This document shows positions 7,794 through 16,862 of a stretch of DNA of 64,000 nt, piece after piece. Position 1 is the stretch's first letter; every line of letters begins with the position of its first letter. A model generated the notes under the pieces. The model had not been told where the DNA came from, searched no databases, and was given only the letters and a program-made list of their open reading frames with translations. The translations under genes were made by a program, and so were the position numbers. This DNA is from CAVWCW01 sp963753615 (GTDB lineage Bacteria > Pseudomonadota > Gammaproteobacteria > Chromatiales > Chromatiaceae), in contig CAVWCW010000003.1 in NCBI GenBank assembly GCA_963753615.1, positions 310,001-374,000 of the forward strand. Reading direction: 5' to 3'.

Positions 7794-9176
7794 TTAACCC
7801 TCGGCGCGGTGGTGATACTTCTCGAGGTCGGCCTCGCTGACCCGCACCAGCAACTCGCGGGGGAACATGGAGAGCAGGTCCCAGGCCAGGTTGAGGGTTT
7901 CGATGATGCTTCGATCCTCGTCTTCGAGTTGTCCCACGAAGCGACGGTCGAAGGCGTCGGCGAATTCCAGGTAGCGTCGGTCCTGGCTGGAAAGCTCTTC
8001 GGCGCCGATGATGGAGGCCAGGTTGCGGGTCTCCTGGGCCTTGGCGTAGAGGGCGAACAGCTGGTGCGCCACCCGGGGGTGGTCCTCGCGGGTGTAGTCC
8101 TTGCCGACGCCGTCCTTCATCAGGCGCGAGAGGGAAGGGGAGATGTGCACCGGCGGGTAGATGCCCTGGCTGTGCAACTCGCGGCTGAGCACGATCTGGC
8201 CCTCGGTGATATAGCCGGTAAGGTCGGGGATCGGGTGGGTGATGTCGTCGCTGGGCATGCTGACGATGGGCACCAGGGTGATGGAGCCGTGGCGGTCTTT
8301 GATGCGGCCGGAGCGCTCGTAGATCTCGGCCAGGTCGGAGTAAAGATAGCCGGGGTAGCCCTTGCGCGAGGGCACGTCGCCCTTGGAGGTGGCCACCTCG
8401 CGCAGTGCCTCGGCGTAGTGAGTCATGTCGGTCATCACCACCAGCACGTGGCGGTCGAGTTCGAAGGCCAGGTATTCGGCGGCGGTGAGCGCCACCCGCG
8501 GCAGGGCCAGACGCTCCACCGGCGGGTCGTCCGCCAGGTTGATGTACATCACCACGTTGCCGAGCACGCCGGAAGAGGCGAAGTCCTCCTGGAAGAAGCG
8601 GGCGTCGGCATAGCTTACCCCCATGGCGGCGAACACCACCGAGAAGTGGCTGCTCTCGTCCGGCAGCTTGGCCTGGCGCACGATCTGGGCGGCGAGCCGG
8701 TTGTGGGGCAGCCCGGAGGCGGAGAAGATCGGCAACTTCTGGCCGCGCACCAGGGAGTTGAGACCGTCGATGGTGGAGATGCCGGTCTGGATGAACTCCC
8801 GGGGGTAGGTGCGGGCCGAGGGATTGATGGCGGAGCCGCGCACATTGCGGCGGATGCGCGAGACGATGGGCGGGCGCTCGTCCCGCGGCTCGCCGATGCC
8901 GTTGAACACCCGGCCCAGCAGCTCGGGGGCCAGGGTGATCTCCAGCGGCTGGTCGAGAAAGCGCACCCAGGTGGATTCCAGGTCCAGGTCGTCGGTGCCC
9001 TCGTAGACCTGCAGCAGCGTGTGCTCGCGCCCGGCCCGAATGACCTCGCCGTTGCGCCGCCGGCCCCGGTGGTCGCGCACCTCCACCCGGTCGCCGAAGG
9101 CGACGTTGGGTACGCCGCTCACCTGCAGCAGGCCGCCGTGCACGCTGGAAGCCGTGCGGTATTCTTTGGCGCTCAT
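7794..9176 (-). CDS. ntpB: V-type ATPase subunit B (non-catalytic)
   Basis: This 460-residue protein is a full-length V-type B subunit. It lacks a Walker A motif, having FSASGLPHNRLAAQIVRQAK where the catalytic subunit has a P-loop, as expected for B. Other family marks are YINLADDPPVERLALPRVAL, VLVVMTDMTHYAEALREVA, and DLTGYITEGQIVLSRELH. It alternates with subunit A in the cytoplasmic hexamer. Its ATG overlaps the end of subunit A by four bases, so the two are probably translationally coupled. Confidence 0.97.
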   Translation of the reverse strand: MSAKEYRTASSVHGGLLQVSGVPNVAFGDRVEVRDHRGRRRNGEVIRAGREHTLLQVYEGTDDLDLESTWVRFLDQPLEITLAPELLGRVFNGIGEPRDERPPIVSRIRRNVRGSAINPSARTYPREFIQTGISTIDGLNSLVRGQKLPIFSASGLPHNRLAAQIVRQAKLPDESSHFSVVFAAMGVSYADARFFQEDFASSGVLGNVVMYINLADDPPVERLALPRVALTAAEYLAFELDRHVLVVMTDMTHYAEALREVATSKGDVPSRKGYPGYLYSDLAEIYERSGRIKDRHGSITLVPIVSMPSDDITHPIPDLTGYITEGQIVLSRELHSQGIYPPVHISPSLSRLMKDGVGKDYTREDHPRVAHQLFALYAKAQETRNLASIIGAEELSSQDRRYLEFADAFDRRFVGQLEDEDRSIIETLNLAWDLLSMFPRELLVRVSEADLEKYHHRAEG

Positions 9177-10975
9177 TGCTCGTGCTCCCCGAACTTGGCG
9201 TAGTCGAGGCGGATCTGGTTGAAGTCCTGGATCAGCTCCTCGGTGAGTTCCTGGAGCTTTTCCACCGCCTCGTTGGGGTAGACGGATTTACAGCGCCGGG
9301 CCCGGGCCAGGAGCGGGCGCTTCGACAACTCCTGCACCGGCACCCCCAGCTCGATCAGCTCGGCGCCCTTCTGGTAGATAGTGATCATCAGGTTCAGCAG
9401 TTCGTACTGGCGGGCCGGGGCGCAGTAGCTGTCGACCTCGTCCAGGGCGTTCTGCTGCAGCACGCCCTCCTTGATCAGGGCCGCGCCCACGAGGGCCCAG
9501 CGCTGGGCCGAGGACAGGGCCTCGGGGCCCACCAGGTTGACGATGCGCGCCAGTTCGGCATCGCGGGCCAGCAGGGCCAGGGCGTCGGCGCGCCGCTTCT
9601 TCCAGGCCGGGTCGATCTTCTCGGCCCACCACTGAGCGCAGGTGTTTACGTGCTCGGAGAAGCTGTCGACCCAGTCCACCGCCGGGTAGTGGCGGGCGTC
9701 GGCCAGCTCCTTGGACAGGGCCCAAAAAGTCTGGATGATCTCTTTGGTGTGGCTGGTCACCGGCTCCGAGAAGTCTCCCCCGGGAGGCGAGACGGCGCCG
9801 ATCAGGGTCACCGAGCCGCCGCCGCAGCCCAGGGTCTCGACCCGACCGGCGCGCTCGTAGAAGCCGGCCAGGCGCGAGGCCAGGTAGGCCGGGTAGCCGT
9901 CCTCCACCGGCATCTGGCCGAGCCGGGCGGAGACCTCGCGCAGGGCCTCGGCCCAGCGGCTGGTGGAGTCCGCCAGCAGCACCACGTCGTAGCCCATGTC
10001 CCGGTAGTACTCGGCGATGGTGAGGCCGACGTAGATCGAGGCCTCGCGCGCCACCACCGGCATATTGGAGGTGTTGGCCACCAGCAGGGTGCGCTCCATC
10101 AGCGGGCGGCCGGTATAGGGGTCGCTGAGCTTGGGGAAGCTATCGAGGATGTCCACCAGCTCGTTGCCGCGCTCGCCGCAACCGACGAAGATCACGATGT
10201 CGGCGTTGGACCAGCGCGCGATCTGCTGTTGCACCACCGTCTTGCCGGCGCCGAAGGGGCCCGGCACCGCCCCCTTGCCGCCCTTGAGCAGGGGGAAGAA
10301 GGTGTCGAGTATGCGCTGGCCGGTGATCAGCGGCTTGATGCCGTGGTCGCGTCGGCGGAACGGGCGGGCGATCCGCACCGGCCAGCGCTGAGCCAGTCGC
10401 AGCTTATGCACCTGGCCGTCGCCGGCGCGGATGCGCCCGATGGTCTGGTCCAGGTTGTAGTCGCCCGCGGGGGCGATTTCCAGCAGCTCGCCGCCCAGAT
10501 CCGGCGGCACCAGAATGCGGTGCAGGATGGTTTCGGTTTCCTGCACCTGGCCCAGCTCGGCGCCGCCGGGCAGGTCGTTGCCCAGTTCCAGACTCTCGGA
10601 CGGGGTGAAATGCCAGAGCCGCTCCCGGTCCAGGGCCGGCAGGTCGACGCCGCGCGGGATGTGGTCGCCGCTTTGTTCGAAGATGCGCTCCAGGGGGCGC
10701 TGCACGCCGTCGAAGATCTGGCCCATCAGCCCGGGCCCCAGCTCGACCGAGAACGGGTGGCGCAGGCGCTCAGCGGGCTCGCCGGGGCGCAGCGAGTCGG
10801 TAGACTCGTAGCTCTGCAGGATTACCAGATCGCCGTCCAGACCGATCGCCTCGCCCACCAGCCCCAGCTTTCCGATCCGCAACTGCTCGCCGTTGCGCAC
10901 CCCCGGCATTCGCACGGTGACGATGGGACCGTTGATCTCTTCGATGACGCCGTGGCGGGTGGACTGCTCGCTCAT
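9173..10975 (-). CDS. ntpA: V-type ATPase subunit A (catalytic)
   Basis: The 600-residue protein is the catalytic subunit. The Walker A motif GPFGAGKTVVQQQIARW is near residue 238, followed by FVGCGERGNELVDIL, TSNMPVVAREASIYVGLTIA and LLADSTSRWAEALREVSARL with the catalytic region. The extra non-homologous domain typical of A subunits is present before the P-loop. The ATG at 10975 is chosen; the frame is open to a TTG at 10996, which would overlap the end of subunit E. Together with B and D it forms the rotary head. Confidence 0.96.
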   Translation of the reverse strand: MSEQSTRHGVIEEINGPIVTVRMPGVRNGEQLRIGKLGLVGEAIGLDGDLVILQSYESTDSLRPGEPAERLRHPFSVELGPGLMGQIFDGVQRPLERIFEQSGDHIPRGVDLPALDRERLWHFTPSESLELGNDLPGGAELGQVQETETILHRILVPPDLGGELLEIAPAGDYNLDQTIGRIRAGDGQVHKLRLAQRWPVRIARPFRRRDHGIKPLITGQRILDTFFPLLKGGKGAVPGPFGAGKTVVQQQIARWSNADIVIFVGCGERGNELVDILDSFPKLSDPYTGRPLMERTLLVANTSNMPVVAREASIYVGLTIAEYYRDMGYDVVLLADSTSRWAEALREVSARLGQMPVEDGYPAYLASRLAGFYERAGRVETLGCGGGSVTLIGAVSPPGGDFSEPVTSHTKEIIQTFWALSKELADARHYPAVDWVDSFSEHVNTCAQWWAEKIDPAWKKRRADALALLARDAELARIVNLVGPEALSSAQRWALVGAALIKEGVLQQNALDEVDSYCAPARQYELLNLMITIYQKGAELIELGVPVQELSKRPLLARARRCKSVYPNEAVEKLQELTEELIQDFNQIRLDYAKFGEHEQ

Positions 10976-10982
10976 GGGTAGG

Positions 10983-11627
10983 CTATTGATCGGCAAAGCT
11001 CAGGCCGAGCTCGCTGCTGGCCGGCAGCAGGCGCTCGACGATCTGCTGGTGCAGGCGTTCGTGCAGGCGCCGCATCCGGCCCTCGAATGTGTTGTCCAGG
11101 CGGATGCGGTTGTCGCTGCTGCGGATCAGCACGCCGCCCAGGGTCGCGATGGGTTCGGGGTGCAGCTTGAGCTGCTTGCCGGGCGCCGCTTCGGCGGCAA
11201 GCTGGTCCCAGATCGGTTCCAGCCGGCCGCGGTCGCCGGCGTTTACCTCCGCCACCAGTTCGTCGCGCTCGATGGCCTCCGCCCCCTGGGCGATGTAGGC
11301 GCGCAGCAGGGGCAGGTAGCGTTGCTCGTCGGCCACCAGTTCCGTCATGCCCTCGGCCAGGCGCTCGGTGATCCCCTGCACCAGGTTCCAGCGCAGCTGG
11401 TCCATCTGCTTGTGCAGCTTCAGCTCGCTGGCTTGGACCTTGCGGCGGTAGGCGCGCTCGGCCAGGGCCTTGGCGACCAGCACCTCGCGCTCTTCTCGCA
11501 GGTGCATGCGCTCGCCGGCCTCGCGCAGGATATTGCCGCGGCTGCGCTCGGCGCGTTTGCGGTATTCCGCGGCCAGGCTGTGGGCGCGGGCCAGGATGGC
11601 CGATTCCAGCTCGTCGACCCGGGACAT
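10983..11627 (-). CDS. ntpE: V-type ATPase subunit E (peripheral stalk)
   Basis: A 214-residue protein with a long charged N-terminal helix (ESAILARAHSLAAEYRKRAE and onward) and a C-terminal alpha/beta part containing TLGGVLIRSSDNRIRLDNTF, the hallmark of V/A-type subunit E. E subunits form the stator stalk and normally pair with subunit G or H, for which no gene is seen here. Its start codon overlaps the stop of subunit F (TGATG arrangement). Confidence 0.93.
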   Translation of the reverse strand: MSRVDELESAILARAHSLAAEYRKRAERSRGNILREAGERMHLREEREVLVAKALAERAYRRKVQASELKLHKQMDQLRWNLVQGITERLAEGMTELVADEQRYLPLLRAYIAQGAEAIERDELVAEVNAGDRGRLEPIWDQLAAEAAPGKQLKLHPEPIATLGGVLIRSSDNRIRLDNTFEGRMRRLHERLHQQIVERLLPASSELGLSFADQ

Positions 11628-11971
11628 CAGTGCTTCTCCGCGGCCGGGCGGTCGCCCAGCAGGTTTTCGATGCGCTGGTCCAGGGCGCAGTGGAAGCGGT
11701 TCGGGTCGTTCAGCGGCGGGACCCCGCTCACCACGATGTGTCCGCCTTCGGCGCGGATGCGCTCGAGCATCGGACAGTGGCGCTTGCCGAACTCCTGGTC
11801 GACCACGACGTAGGCGTTCTGGCCGGTGTCCACCAGCTCTCCCAGTACCCGTTCCAGTTGCTCCTCGTCCGGGTCGGGGAAGACCTCGAAGCCGATCAGA
11901 CGGAAGCCCTCGCCGAGCACGGCGTCGCCCAGGAACAGCATGCGGGTGCGTTGGGGCTGACCGGTCGGCAT
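11627..11971 (-). CDS. V-type ATPase subunit F (central stalk regulator)
   Basis: At 114 residues, with a Rossmann-like pattern (MLFLGDAVLGEGFRLIGFEVF, then AYVVVDQEFG and GGHIVVSGVPPLND), this matches V/A-type subunit F, which binds subunit D in the central stalk. It lies between the K and E genes. The symbol is left blank because naming of F and G differs between systems. The ribosome binding site is weak, so translational coupling with K is possible. Confidence 0.85.
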   Translation of the reverse strand: MPTGQPQRTRMLFLGDAVLGEGFRLIGFEVFPDPDEEQLERVLGELVDTGQNAYVVVDQEFGKRHCPMLERIRAEGGHIVVSGVPPLNDPNRFHCALDQRIENLLGDRPAAEKH

Positions 11972-11998
11972 CGGGATGACTCGGGCCGAGCTGGGCGC

Positions 11999-12442
11999 TC
12001 AGATCTTGTCGAGCAGCAGGATGCTCATTACCAGCCCGTAGATGGCGATACCTTCTGCCAGGCCCAGGTAGATGAGGGTGCGCCCGAAGATCTCGGGCTT
12101 TTCCGCCAGTACCGCCAGCGAGGCCGAGCCGATCGGGCCAACCGCCATGCCCGCGGCCACCGTGCTGATGGCGGTGGGGATGCCGATGCCGATCAGCGCC
12201 AGGCCCTTGCCGATCGAGATCTCGCCGTCGACCACCGTCAGCTCGGGCTGGGCCATGGCGTCCTGGATACCGAGCAGCAGCAGCCCGAGTTGGGCCCCGA
12301 CAAATACCAGCAAGTTGACGCCGATAGCGGGCTTGTGCCAGCGCCGCCCGCCGCTGCCGCCTGCGGGCCGCAGCTCCAGATAAAGGCCGCAGACGATCAG
12401 TCCGACGATGCCCAGGGACATGAGAGCGACCAGCCAGTACAT
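11999..12442 (-). CDS. ntpK: V-type ATPase subunit K (membrane ring proteolipid)
   Basis: The 147-residue product has four hydrophobic segments. The last two form a classic proteolipid hairpin: glycine-rich GIPTAISTVAAGMAVGPIGS and then LIYLGLAEGIAIYGLVMSIL with the essential glutamate. The first two (MYWLVALMSLGIVGLIVCGL and VNLLVFVGAQLGLLLLGI) do not look like a proteolipid hairpin. The ATG at 12442 is preferred over a start at 12490 because GAGGAG lies eight bases before it. It is the first gene of the cluster, yet no subunit I gene, its usual partner, is next to it. Confidence 0.9.
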   Translation of the reverse strand: MYWLVALMSLGIVGLIVCGLYLELRPAGGSGGRRWHKPAIGVNLLVFVGAQLGLLLLGIQDAMAQPELTVVDGEISIGKGLALIGIGIPTAISTVAAGMAVGPIGSASLAVLAEKPEIFGRTLIYLGLAEGIAIYGLVMSILLLDKI

Positions 12443-12564
12443 CCGATTCTCCTCGTTGTTGGGGCCCGGGGCAGGCGCCCCGTCCGGCATTCGCTATAGG
12501 ATAGCCGCGCCCGGGTCGGACGTCATGCCCGAAGCGTGAAAATCGGTGCCGGCCTTGATCCGGC

Positions 12565-13521
12565 TCAGGAAATCGCCCGGGTCGGCCCTTCTGTCGGGAG
12601 TTCTCCCAGCAGCGCGCGCCATTCGGGCTCGGCGCCGTAGCCCAGACGGGTCATCAGCGGCCCGCAGATGCGCTCCAGCCGGCGCGCGGTGTCTTGGTCC
12701 CAGTCCCGCCAGGCGGCAAACCCGCCCTGGCTGCGGGAGTGGACCTTCTGCTCCAGCAGCTCCGGTCGGTAGTCCCAGTGCGCCCGGTGGCCGTCCGGGA
12801 AGGCGGTGACGAACGCCAGCATCTCGCGGAAGGCGACGTCCCGGGTGTCGCCGGCGAACAGCGCCTCGAAGCGGAATACCCGGATCGCAGGTCGTCCCTC
12901 GGCCAAATCAAGGGCGAGACCGTTCTCCTTCTGCCACAGCCAGCACAGCTTCTCGAACTGGCCCATGCCGCGCCAGCCCTCGCGCCAGGGGTCGTCCGGG
13001 AAATGCTTCGGCTTCAGGCGTCCGCCCAGCAGCCAGGAGCGCAGGTCCCGGACCGAGTAAAAGGGGTTTTCCATATTCATCCAGGAGCGCACCCAGTCGC
13101 GCGGGTCACGGACGATAAACACCACACGGCTGTTAGGAAAGGCCTGGGACAACAGGTCTAGCAGCAGGATGTACTGACCGTTGGCTTCCAGAAACACCGG
13201 TTTTGCGACCTGCTCCATGTAAGGACCACGGATATCGGCGATGGACTCCGCGGCCTGCCGGGCGTCGAATCTTCCCGTTATCCGGGCCAGGCCGAGGGCG
13301 CGCAGGGAATAACGCGGCGATAGCTTGCCCAGGGTCATGCGGTACCAGCCGAATTGCCGGATCTTGTTTAGCCACTCCCCGGGACGGGTGATCCAGAACA
13401 CGTCCGCCTCGTGGATGGAGTGGCAGTCAGCGATCATCCGGCGCATCTTCTTCCCCAGGAACTGGGTCCCGGTGCGGCCGGAGGAGACGATGAAGATGGC
13501 GCGCTGCCCGCGGGCGTTCAT
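12565..13521 (-). CDS. Sulfotransferase family protein
   Basis: This protein of about 318 residues has the two PAPS-binding signatures of sulfotransferases: the 5'-phosphosulfate loop IVSSGRTGTQFLGKKMRR near the N-terminus and the 3'-phosphate motif RVVFIVRDPRDWVRSWMN in the middle. The acceptor is unknown. The gene follows a methyltransferase with a gap of about 30 bases, and glycosyltransferases are close by, so a glycan or lipid acceptor is a reasonable guess. An ATG at 13521 is used; a GTG at 13542 is in frame. It separates the ATPase operon from the polysaccharide genes. Confidence 0.85.
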   Translation of the reverse strand: MNARGQRAIFIVSSGRTGTQFLGKKMRRMIADCHSIHEADVFWITRPGEWLNKIRQFGWYRMTLGKLSPRYSLRALGLARITGRFDARQAAESIADIRGPYMEQVAKPVFLEANGQYILLLDLLSQAFPNSRVVFIVRDPRDWVRSWMNMENPFYSVRDLRSWLLGGRLKPKHFPDDPWREGWRGMGQFEKLCWLWQKENGLALDLAEGRPAIRVFRFEALFAGDTRDVAFREMLAFVTAFPDGHRAHWDYRPELLEQKVHSRSQGGFAAWRDWDQDTARRLERICGPLMTRLGYGAEPEWRALLGELPTEGPTRAIS

Positions 13522-13550
13522 TGTTGGATCGGGGCCGGGCACGGGTCGCC

Positions 13551-14357
13551 TTATGCCAGGCGGGCCAGCACCAGATAGCCCACGCCCCGGTCGCTGTTCA
13601 GAAACAGCCGCTGCAGACCGAACGCCGTGCGCATTGCCAGCACCCCGGGGAGCGAGCGCTGCAGCGGATACAATCGCGCCTCGAGTGAGCGCGAGACCCC
13701 GCTCTGCTCAGTGCGCTCCTGAATCTCCGCCGAGCCGGCGTCCTCGCGCGGCTGCGCTTTGGCTTGCAGTTGACGGGCGTGGTGCCGTGCCCGGATCGGT
13801 TCGATCAGGTTTGCCAAGGGGACGCCATAACTTTCGAACCGGCGCACTTCGAAGCCGGATGCGCCGAGCAGCGAGCGCAGTTGCGCTTGCTCATAGCGCC
13901 GAAAATGGCCGGCCCATTCGTCCGTGGCGTTCCATTTTTGCTGGTGGGCGGGCACCGAGAGTAGCAACATCCCGCCGGGCTTCAGCCAGGTCTTCCATGA
14001 TTCCAGGGCTCCCCGGTCGTCGTCGATGTGTTCCAGGACTTCGAATGCCCCCAGGTAGTCGAAACGCCCCTGCCAATCCGGCTGCTCCTGCTCGAAGATA
14101 GAGACCTCAGGGTGCTCCGCGTGTAGCTTGCGCGCCAGGCGCAGGGCCGCGGGGGAGGTTTCCAGCGCCTGGCACTCGAATCCGCGCTTGCGCAGGTCGA
14201 ACATCAGGGCGCCGGGGCCGCAGCCAATCTCCAGGTAACGGCCAGGCGGCCGCCCCTGGAGCAGGGCCAGGATCCGGTTGCGCCTCAACAGATACCGGGG
14301 GGCCGGCACCCAACCGGCCTCGGGCAGGCTGGGGCCGTAGACTGGGTGCAGGTCCAT
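13551..14357 (-). CDS. Class I SAM-dependent methyltransferase
   Basis: The SAM-binding glycine motif YLEIGCGPGALMFDLRKRGF is followed by the acidic residue of motif II (CQALETSP), then FDYLGAFEVLEHIDDDRGAL and LKPGGMLLLSVP, all standard for this fold. With the ATG at 14357 the product has about 268 residues; the frame stays open to 14489. The C-terminal part is Arg-rich with a final hydrophobic helix. It probably modifies a sugar or lipid intermediate, judged only from neighbours. It is divergent from the GT2 gene. Confidence 0.85.
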   Translation of the reverse strand: MDLHPVYGPSLPEAGWVPAPRYLLRRNRILALLQGRPPGRYLEIGCGPGALMFDLRKRGFECQALETSPAALRLARKLHAEHPEVSIFEQEQPDWQGRFDYLGAFEVLEHIDDDRGALESWKTWLKPGGMLLLSVPAHQQKWNATDEWAGHFRRYEQAQLRSLLGASGFEVRRFESYGVPLANLIEPIRARHHARQLQAKAQPREDAGSAEIQERTEQSGVSRSLEARLYPLQRSLPGVLAMRTAFGLQRLFLNSDRGVGYLVLARLA

Positions 14358-14563
14358 CGGTGGCAGTTCTACTCTTCGTGGGTCGAGGGCCCCCAGGGCG
14401 GCGGCCCAGGAAACGCTGCACAGTAACGTTTCGCTCGGCCGCCGCGGGGGCAAGCTCGGCATCATCCCACCCTTGGCACCGAGCCTCAAGTGGCTTCGGG
14501 TTTGCCCGCGGACCTCGGCAATGGGGTAGACTCACGAATTTGGCCGACCACCCGACGCCCAGC

Positions 14564-15544
14564 ATGAAACTGATCATCCAGATTCCCTGCTTCAACGAAG
14601 AGCAGACCCTGCCGCAGACCCTCGCCCAGCTCCCCCGGGAGGTGGCTGGATTCGACTGCGTGGAATGGCTGGTGGTGGACGACGGCAGCAGCGACGGCAC
14701 GCGGGCGGCGGCAAGGGCGCATGGGGCGGATCATGTGGTCGGCTTCACCAACAACCAGGGCCTGGCCCGGGCCTTTGTGTTCGGCCTGGACCAGTGCGTG
14801 CGGCTGGGGGCGGACGTGATCGTCAACACCGATGCCGACAACCAATACGATGCGGCCAGCATTCCCGAACTCGTGGCGCCGATCCTTCGCGGCGAGGCCG
14901 ATATCGTGGTGGGGGAGCGGCCGATCGCCAATATCGAGCATTTTTCGCCGCTTAAGAAACGCTTGCAGAGGCTTGGCAGCTGGGTGGTGCGGCTGGCCAG
15001 CCACACCGATATCGCCGACGCCCCCAGCGGTTTCCGGGCCCTGAGCCGGGATGCCGCCCTGAAGCTCAATGTGTTCAACGACTACACCTACACGCTAGAG
15101 ACGATAATCCAGGCCGGACGCAAGAATATGGCGATCCGCTCGGTGCCGGTGGGGGTGAACGCCGATCTGCGGCCGTCGCGTCTGGTCAAGAGCATCGGCG
15201 GCTATCTGAAGAAGTCGATCGCCACCATCCTGCGCATCCTGGTGGTGTACAGCCCGTTTCGCTTTTTTATGGCCCTCGGGACGGTGCTGTTCGGGCTCGG
15301 CCTCCTGGTCGGTCTGCGCTATGTCTATTTTTTCTCTATCGGCGAAGGCGCGGGTCATGTGCAATCGGTGATCCTGGCCGGGTTGCTGCTCACGATCGGG
15401 TTCCAGACCGCCCTCATTGCCTTCATCGCCGACCTTCTGGCGGTCAACCGTAAACTCCTGGAGGATATCCAGTACCGCATCCGCAAATTCGAAAGCGACG
15501 CCGCCTCCGCGAGGGCGAGCTGCTCGAAGCCCGAGTTGGACTGA
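14564..15544 (+). CDS. Family 2 glycosyltransferase with two C-terminal membrane helices
   Basis: The 326-residue protein starts at MKLIIQIPCFNEEQTLPQTL. It shows the GT2 nucleotide-binding VVDDGSSDGT, the DxD-like VNTDADNQYD, and a DAPSGFRALSRDA block. Two hydrophobic segments near the end (FFMALGTVLFGLGLLVGLRY and SVILAGLLLTIGFQTALIAF) anchor it. This layout fits polyprenyl-phosphate sugar transferases of the dolichyl-phosphate-mannose-synthase type. It would load a sugar onto a lipid carrier, which suits the nearby GT-C-like, flippase-like and uppP genes. An AT-rich spacer of 115 bases separates its end from the convergent GT4 gene. Confidence 0.9.
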   Translation: MKLIIQIPCFNEEQTLPQTLAQLPREVAGFDCVEWLVVDDGSSDGTRAAARAHGADHVVGFTNNQGLARAFVFGLDQCVRLGADVIVNTDADNQYDAASIPELVAPILRGEADIVVGERPIANIEHFSPLKKRLQRLGSWVVRLASHTDIADAPSGFRALSRDAALKLNVFNDYTYTLETIIQAGRKNMAIRSVPVGVNADLRPSRLVKSIGGYLKKSIATILRILVVYSPFRFFMALGTVLFGLGLLVGLRYVYFFSIGEGAGHVQSVILAGLLLTIGFQTALIAFIADLLAVNRKLLEDIQYRIRKFESDAASARASCSKPELD

Positions 15545-15659
15545 TCCCCGTTTTCCGGGCTCGGGGTAGGGCGCGTTCGCTTCCGCCATCAGCAAAGCTG
15601 AAAATTAAATCAAAATCTAGAAAAATATTACTTGTTATTGTTTTTTAAATGTAAAAAAG

Positions 15660-16862
15660 TTAATTTTTCCCCTGACGCGGCTCTCCCGCCGCTCGCAGCA
15701 CCTGCGAGAAACGGCGGCCAATGATCTCGTAGCCGGCCTCGCGCTCGAAGCGCGCTAGTGCATTGGCGGCGATGCGCGCCCGCTCCGCCGGGTCCCGCAG
15801 GCGTTGCACCGCTGCGGCGATCGCCTGGCCGCTGCCGCAGTCGCAGAGGATTGCGTCCCGGCCGTCTTCCAGCAGCTCGTGGATGCCCGGGGTGCGGCCC
15901 GTGAGGATCGGCGTGGTGCCGCAGGCCATGATCTGGAATACCTTGTTCGGGATCACCCGCTGGGCCTTGTCGCTGGTGCCGAAGATACCGAGGCCGATAT
16001 CGGCCCGGTAGATGCGTTCCCGCAGTTCCTCGTACGGCATCCATTCGATCAGACTGAGATTGTCCAGGCCGAGGCGTTGCGCCCGAGCCTGGATGCGGGG
16101 GTACTCCTGGCCGCGTCCGACCAGGGTGAAATGTACCCCCGGGTCGTCTTTCAGCTCGGCGGCAGCGTCCAGGATATGTTCGATGCCGTGCAGCGGGATG
16201 TACTGGCCGTAGAACAGCAGTTCCAGGGGCGCCTGCGGGTCCCTCGGCGCCGGCGGTTGCTCCGGTGGGTGAAAGAATTCCCGCTCGCAGCCGACCGGCA
16301 CCGGCCACAGGCGGGCGCTGGGCAGCCCGTAGGTTCGGCGCAGAAACTCGCAGTTGGCGCCGGTGTCGCAGATCACCGCGTCGGGCAGGCGCAACAGCCA
16401 GCCTTCAAGGGTCCGGATCAGGCGGGCCGGCAGAGAATCCGCAGCGAACAGCCGACGGTCCAGCACCAGGGTGTCGTACATCGACAGAAACAAGTCGAAC
16501 ACCAGGGGACGGCCCAACAGCAACGCCAGCAACTTGGCCGGCAGCAGGTCCAGGTGCCCGAAATAGGCCACCACGATGGGTCCCCGAGGGCGGCGCAGCA
16601 AGTAGCGCAGGCTGGTGCTGAGGCTGCCCCAGGCGAGCAGCAGCGGGTACTTGAGGGCGTTCAGCAGGCCGCCCGCCTGGCTCTTGTCTTCGATCCCGGC
16701 CCAGATCTCCCGATGTATTTCAGTCACCGCGTAGCCGGCCTCGCGCAGGCCCCGGAGCATGATCCGGTTGCGCGGCTTGCCCAGGTCGTAGGTGCCCAGG
16801 TAGCAGGCGCCCGGGGGCTCCTGGGTAGCGCCGGGTCGTTTAGCTGCGGTCGGTTCGGGCAA
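15660..16862 (-). CDS. Family 4 glycosyltransferase
   Basis: A 400-residue GT-B protein. The C-terminal half carries LELLFYGQYIPLHGIEHILD, FTLVGRGQEYPRIQARAQRL and a GIFGTSDKAQRVIPNKVFQIMACGTTPILT block, where GT4 enzymes bind the nucleotide sugar. The N-terminal domain holds a hydrophobic LLPAKLLALLLGRPLVFDLF. The start overlaps the end of the flippase-like gene by 23 bases, so the two are probably co-translated. The donor and acceptor are unknown. Confidence 0.9.
   Translation of the reverse strand: MPEPTAAKRPGATQEPPGACYLGTYDLGKPRNRIMLRGLREAGYAVTEIHREIWAGIEDKSQAGGLLNALKYPLLLAWGSLSTSLRYLLRRPRGPIVVAYFGHLDLLPAKLLALLLGRPLVFDLFLSMYDTLVLDRRLFAADSLPARLIRTLEGWLLRLPDAVICDTGANCEFLRRTYGLPSARLWPVPVGCEREFFHPPEQPPAPRDPQAPLELLFYGQYIPLHGIEHILDAAAELKDDPGVHFTLVGRGQEYPRIQARAQRLGLDNLSLIEWMPYEELRERIYRADIGLGIFGTSDKAQRVIPNKVFQIMACGTTPILTGRTPGIHELLEDGRDAILCDCGSGQAIAAAVQRLRDPAERARIAANALARFEREAGYEIIGRRFSQVLRAAGEPRQGKN

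Noticed and set aside
9176..10981. Long open frame of 601 codons opposite V-ATPase subunit A (and a similar one at 7548-9203 opposite B)
   Set aside because: They are GC-rich antisense shadows of real genes with no motif; the same holds for 34648-38001 opposite the GDH gene and 18129-19292 opposite pabB.
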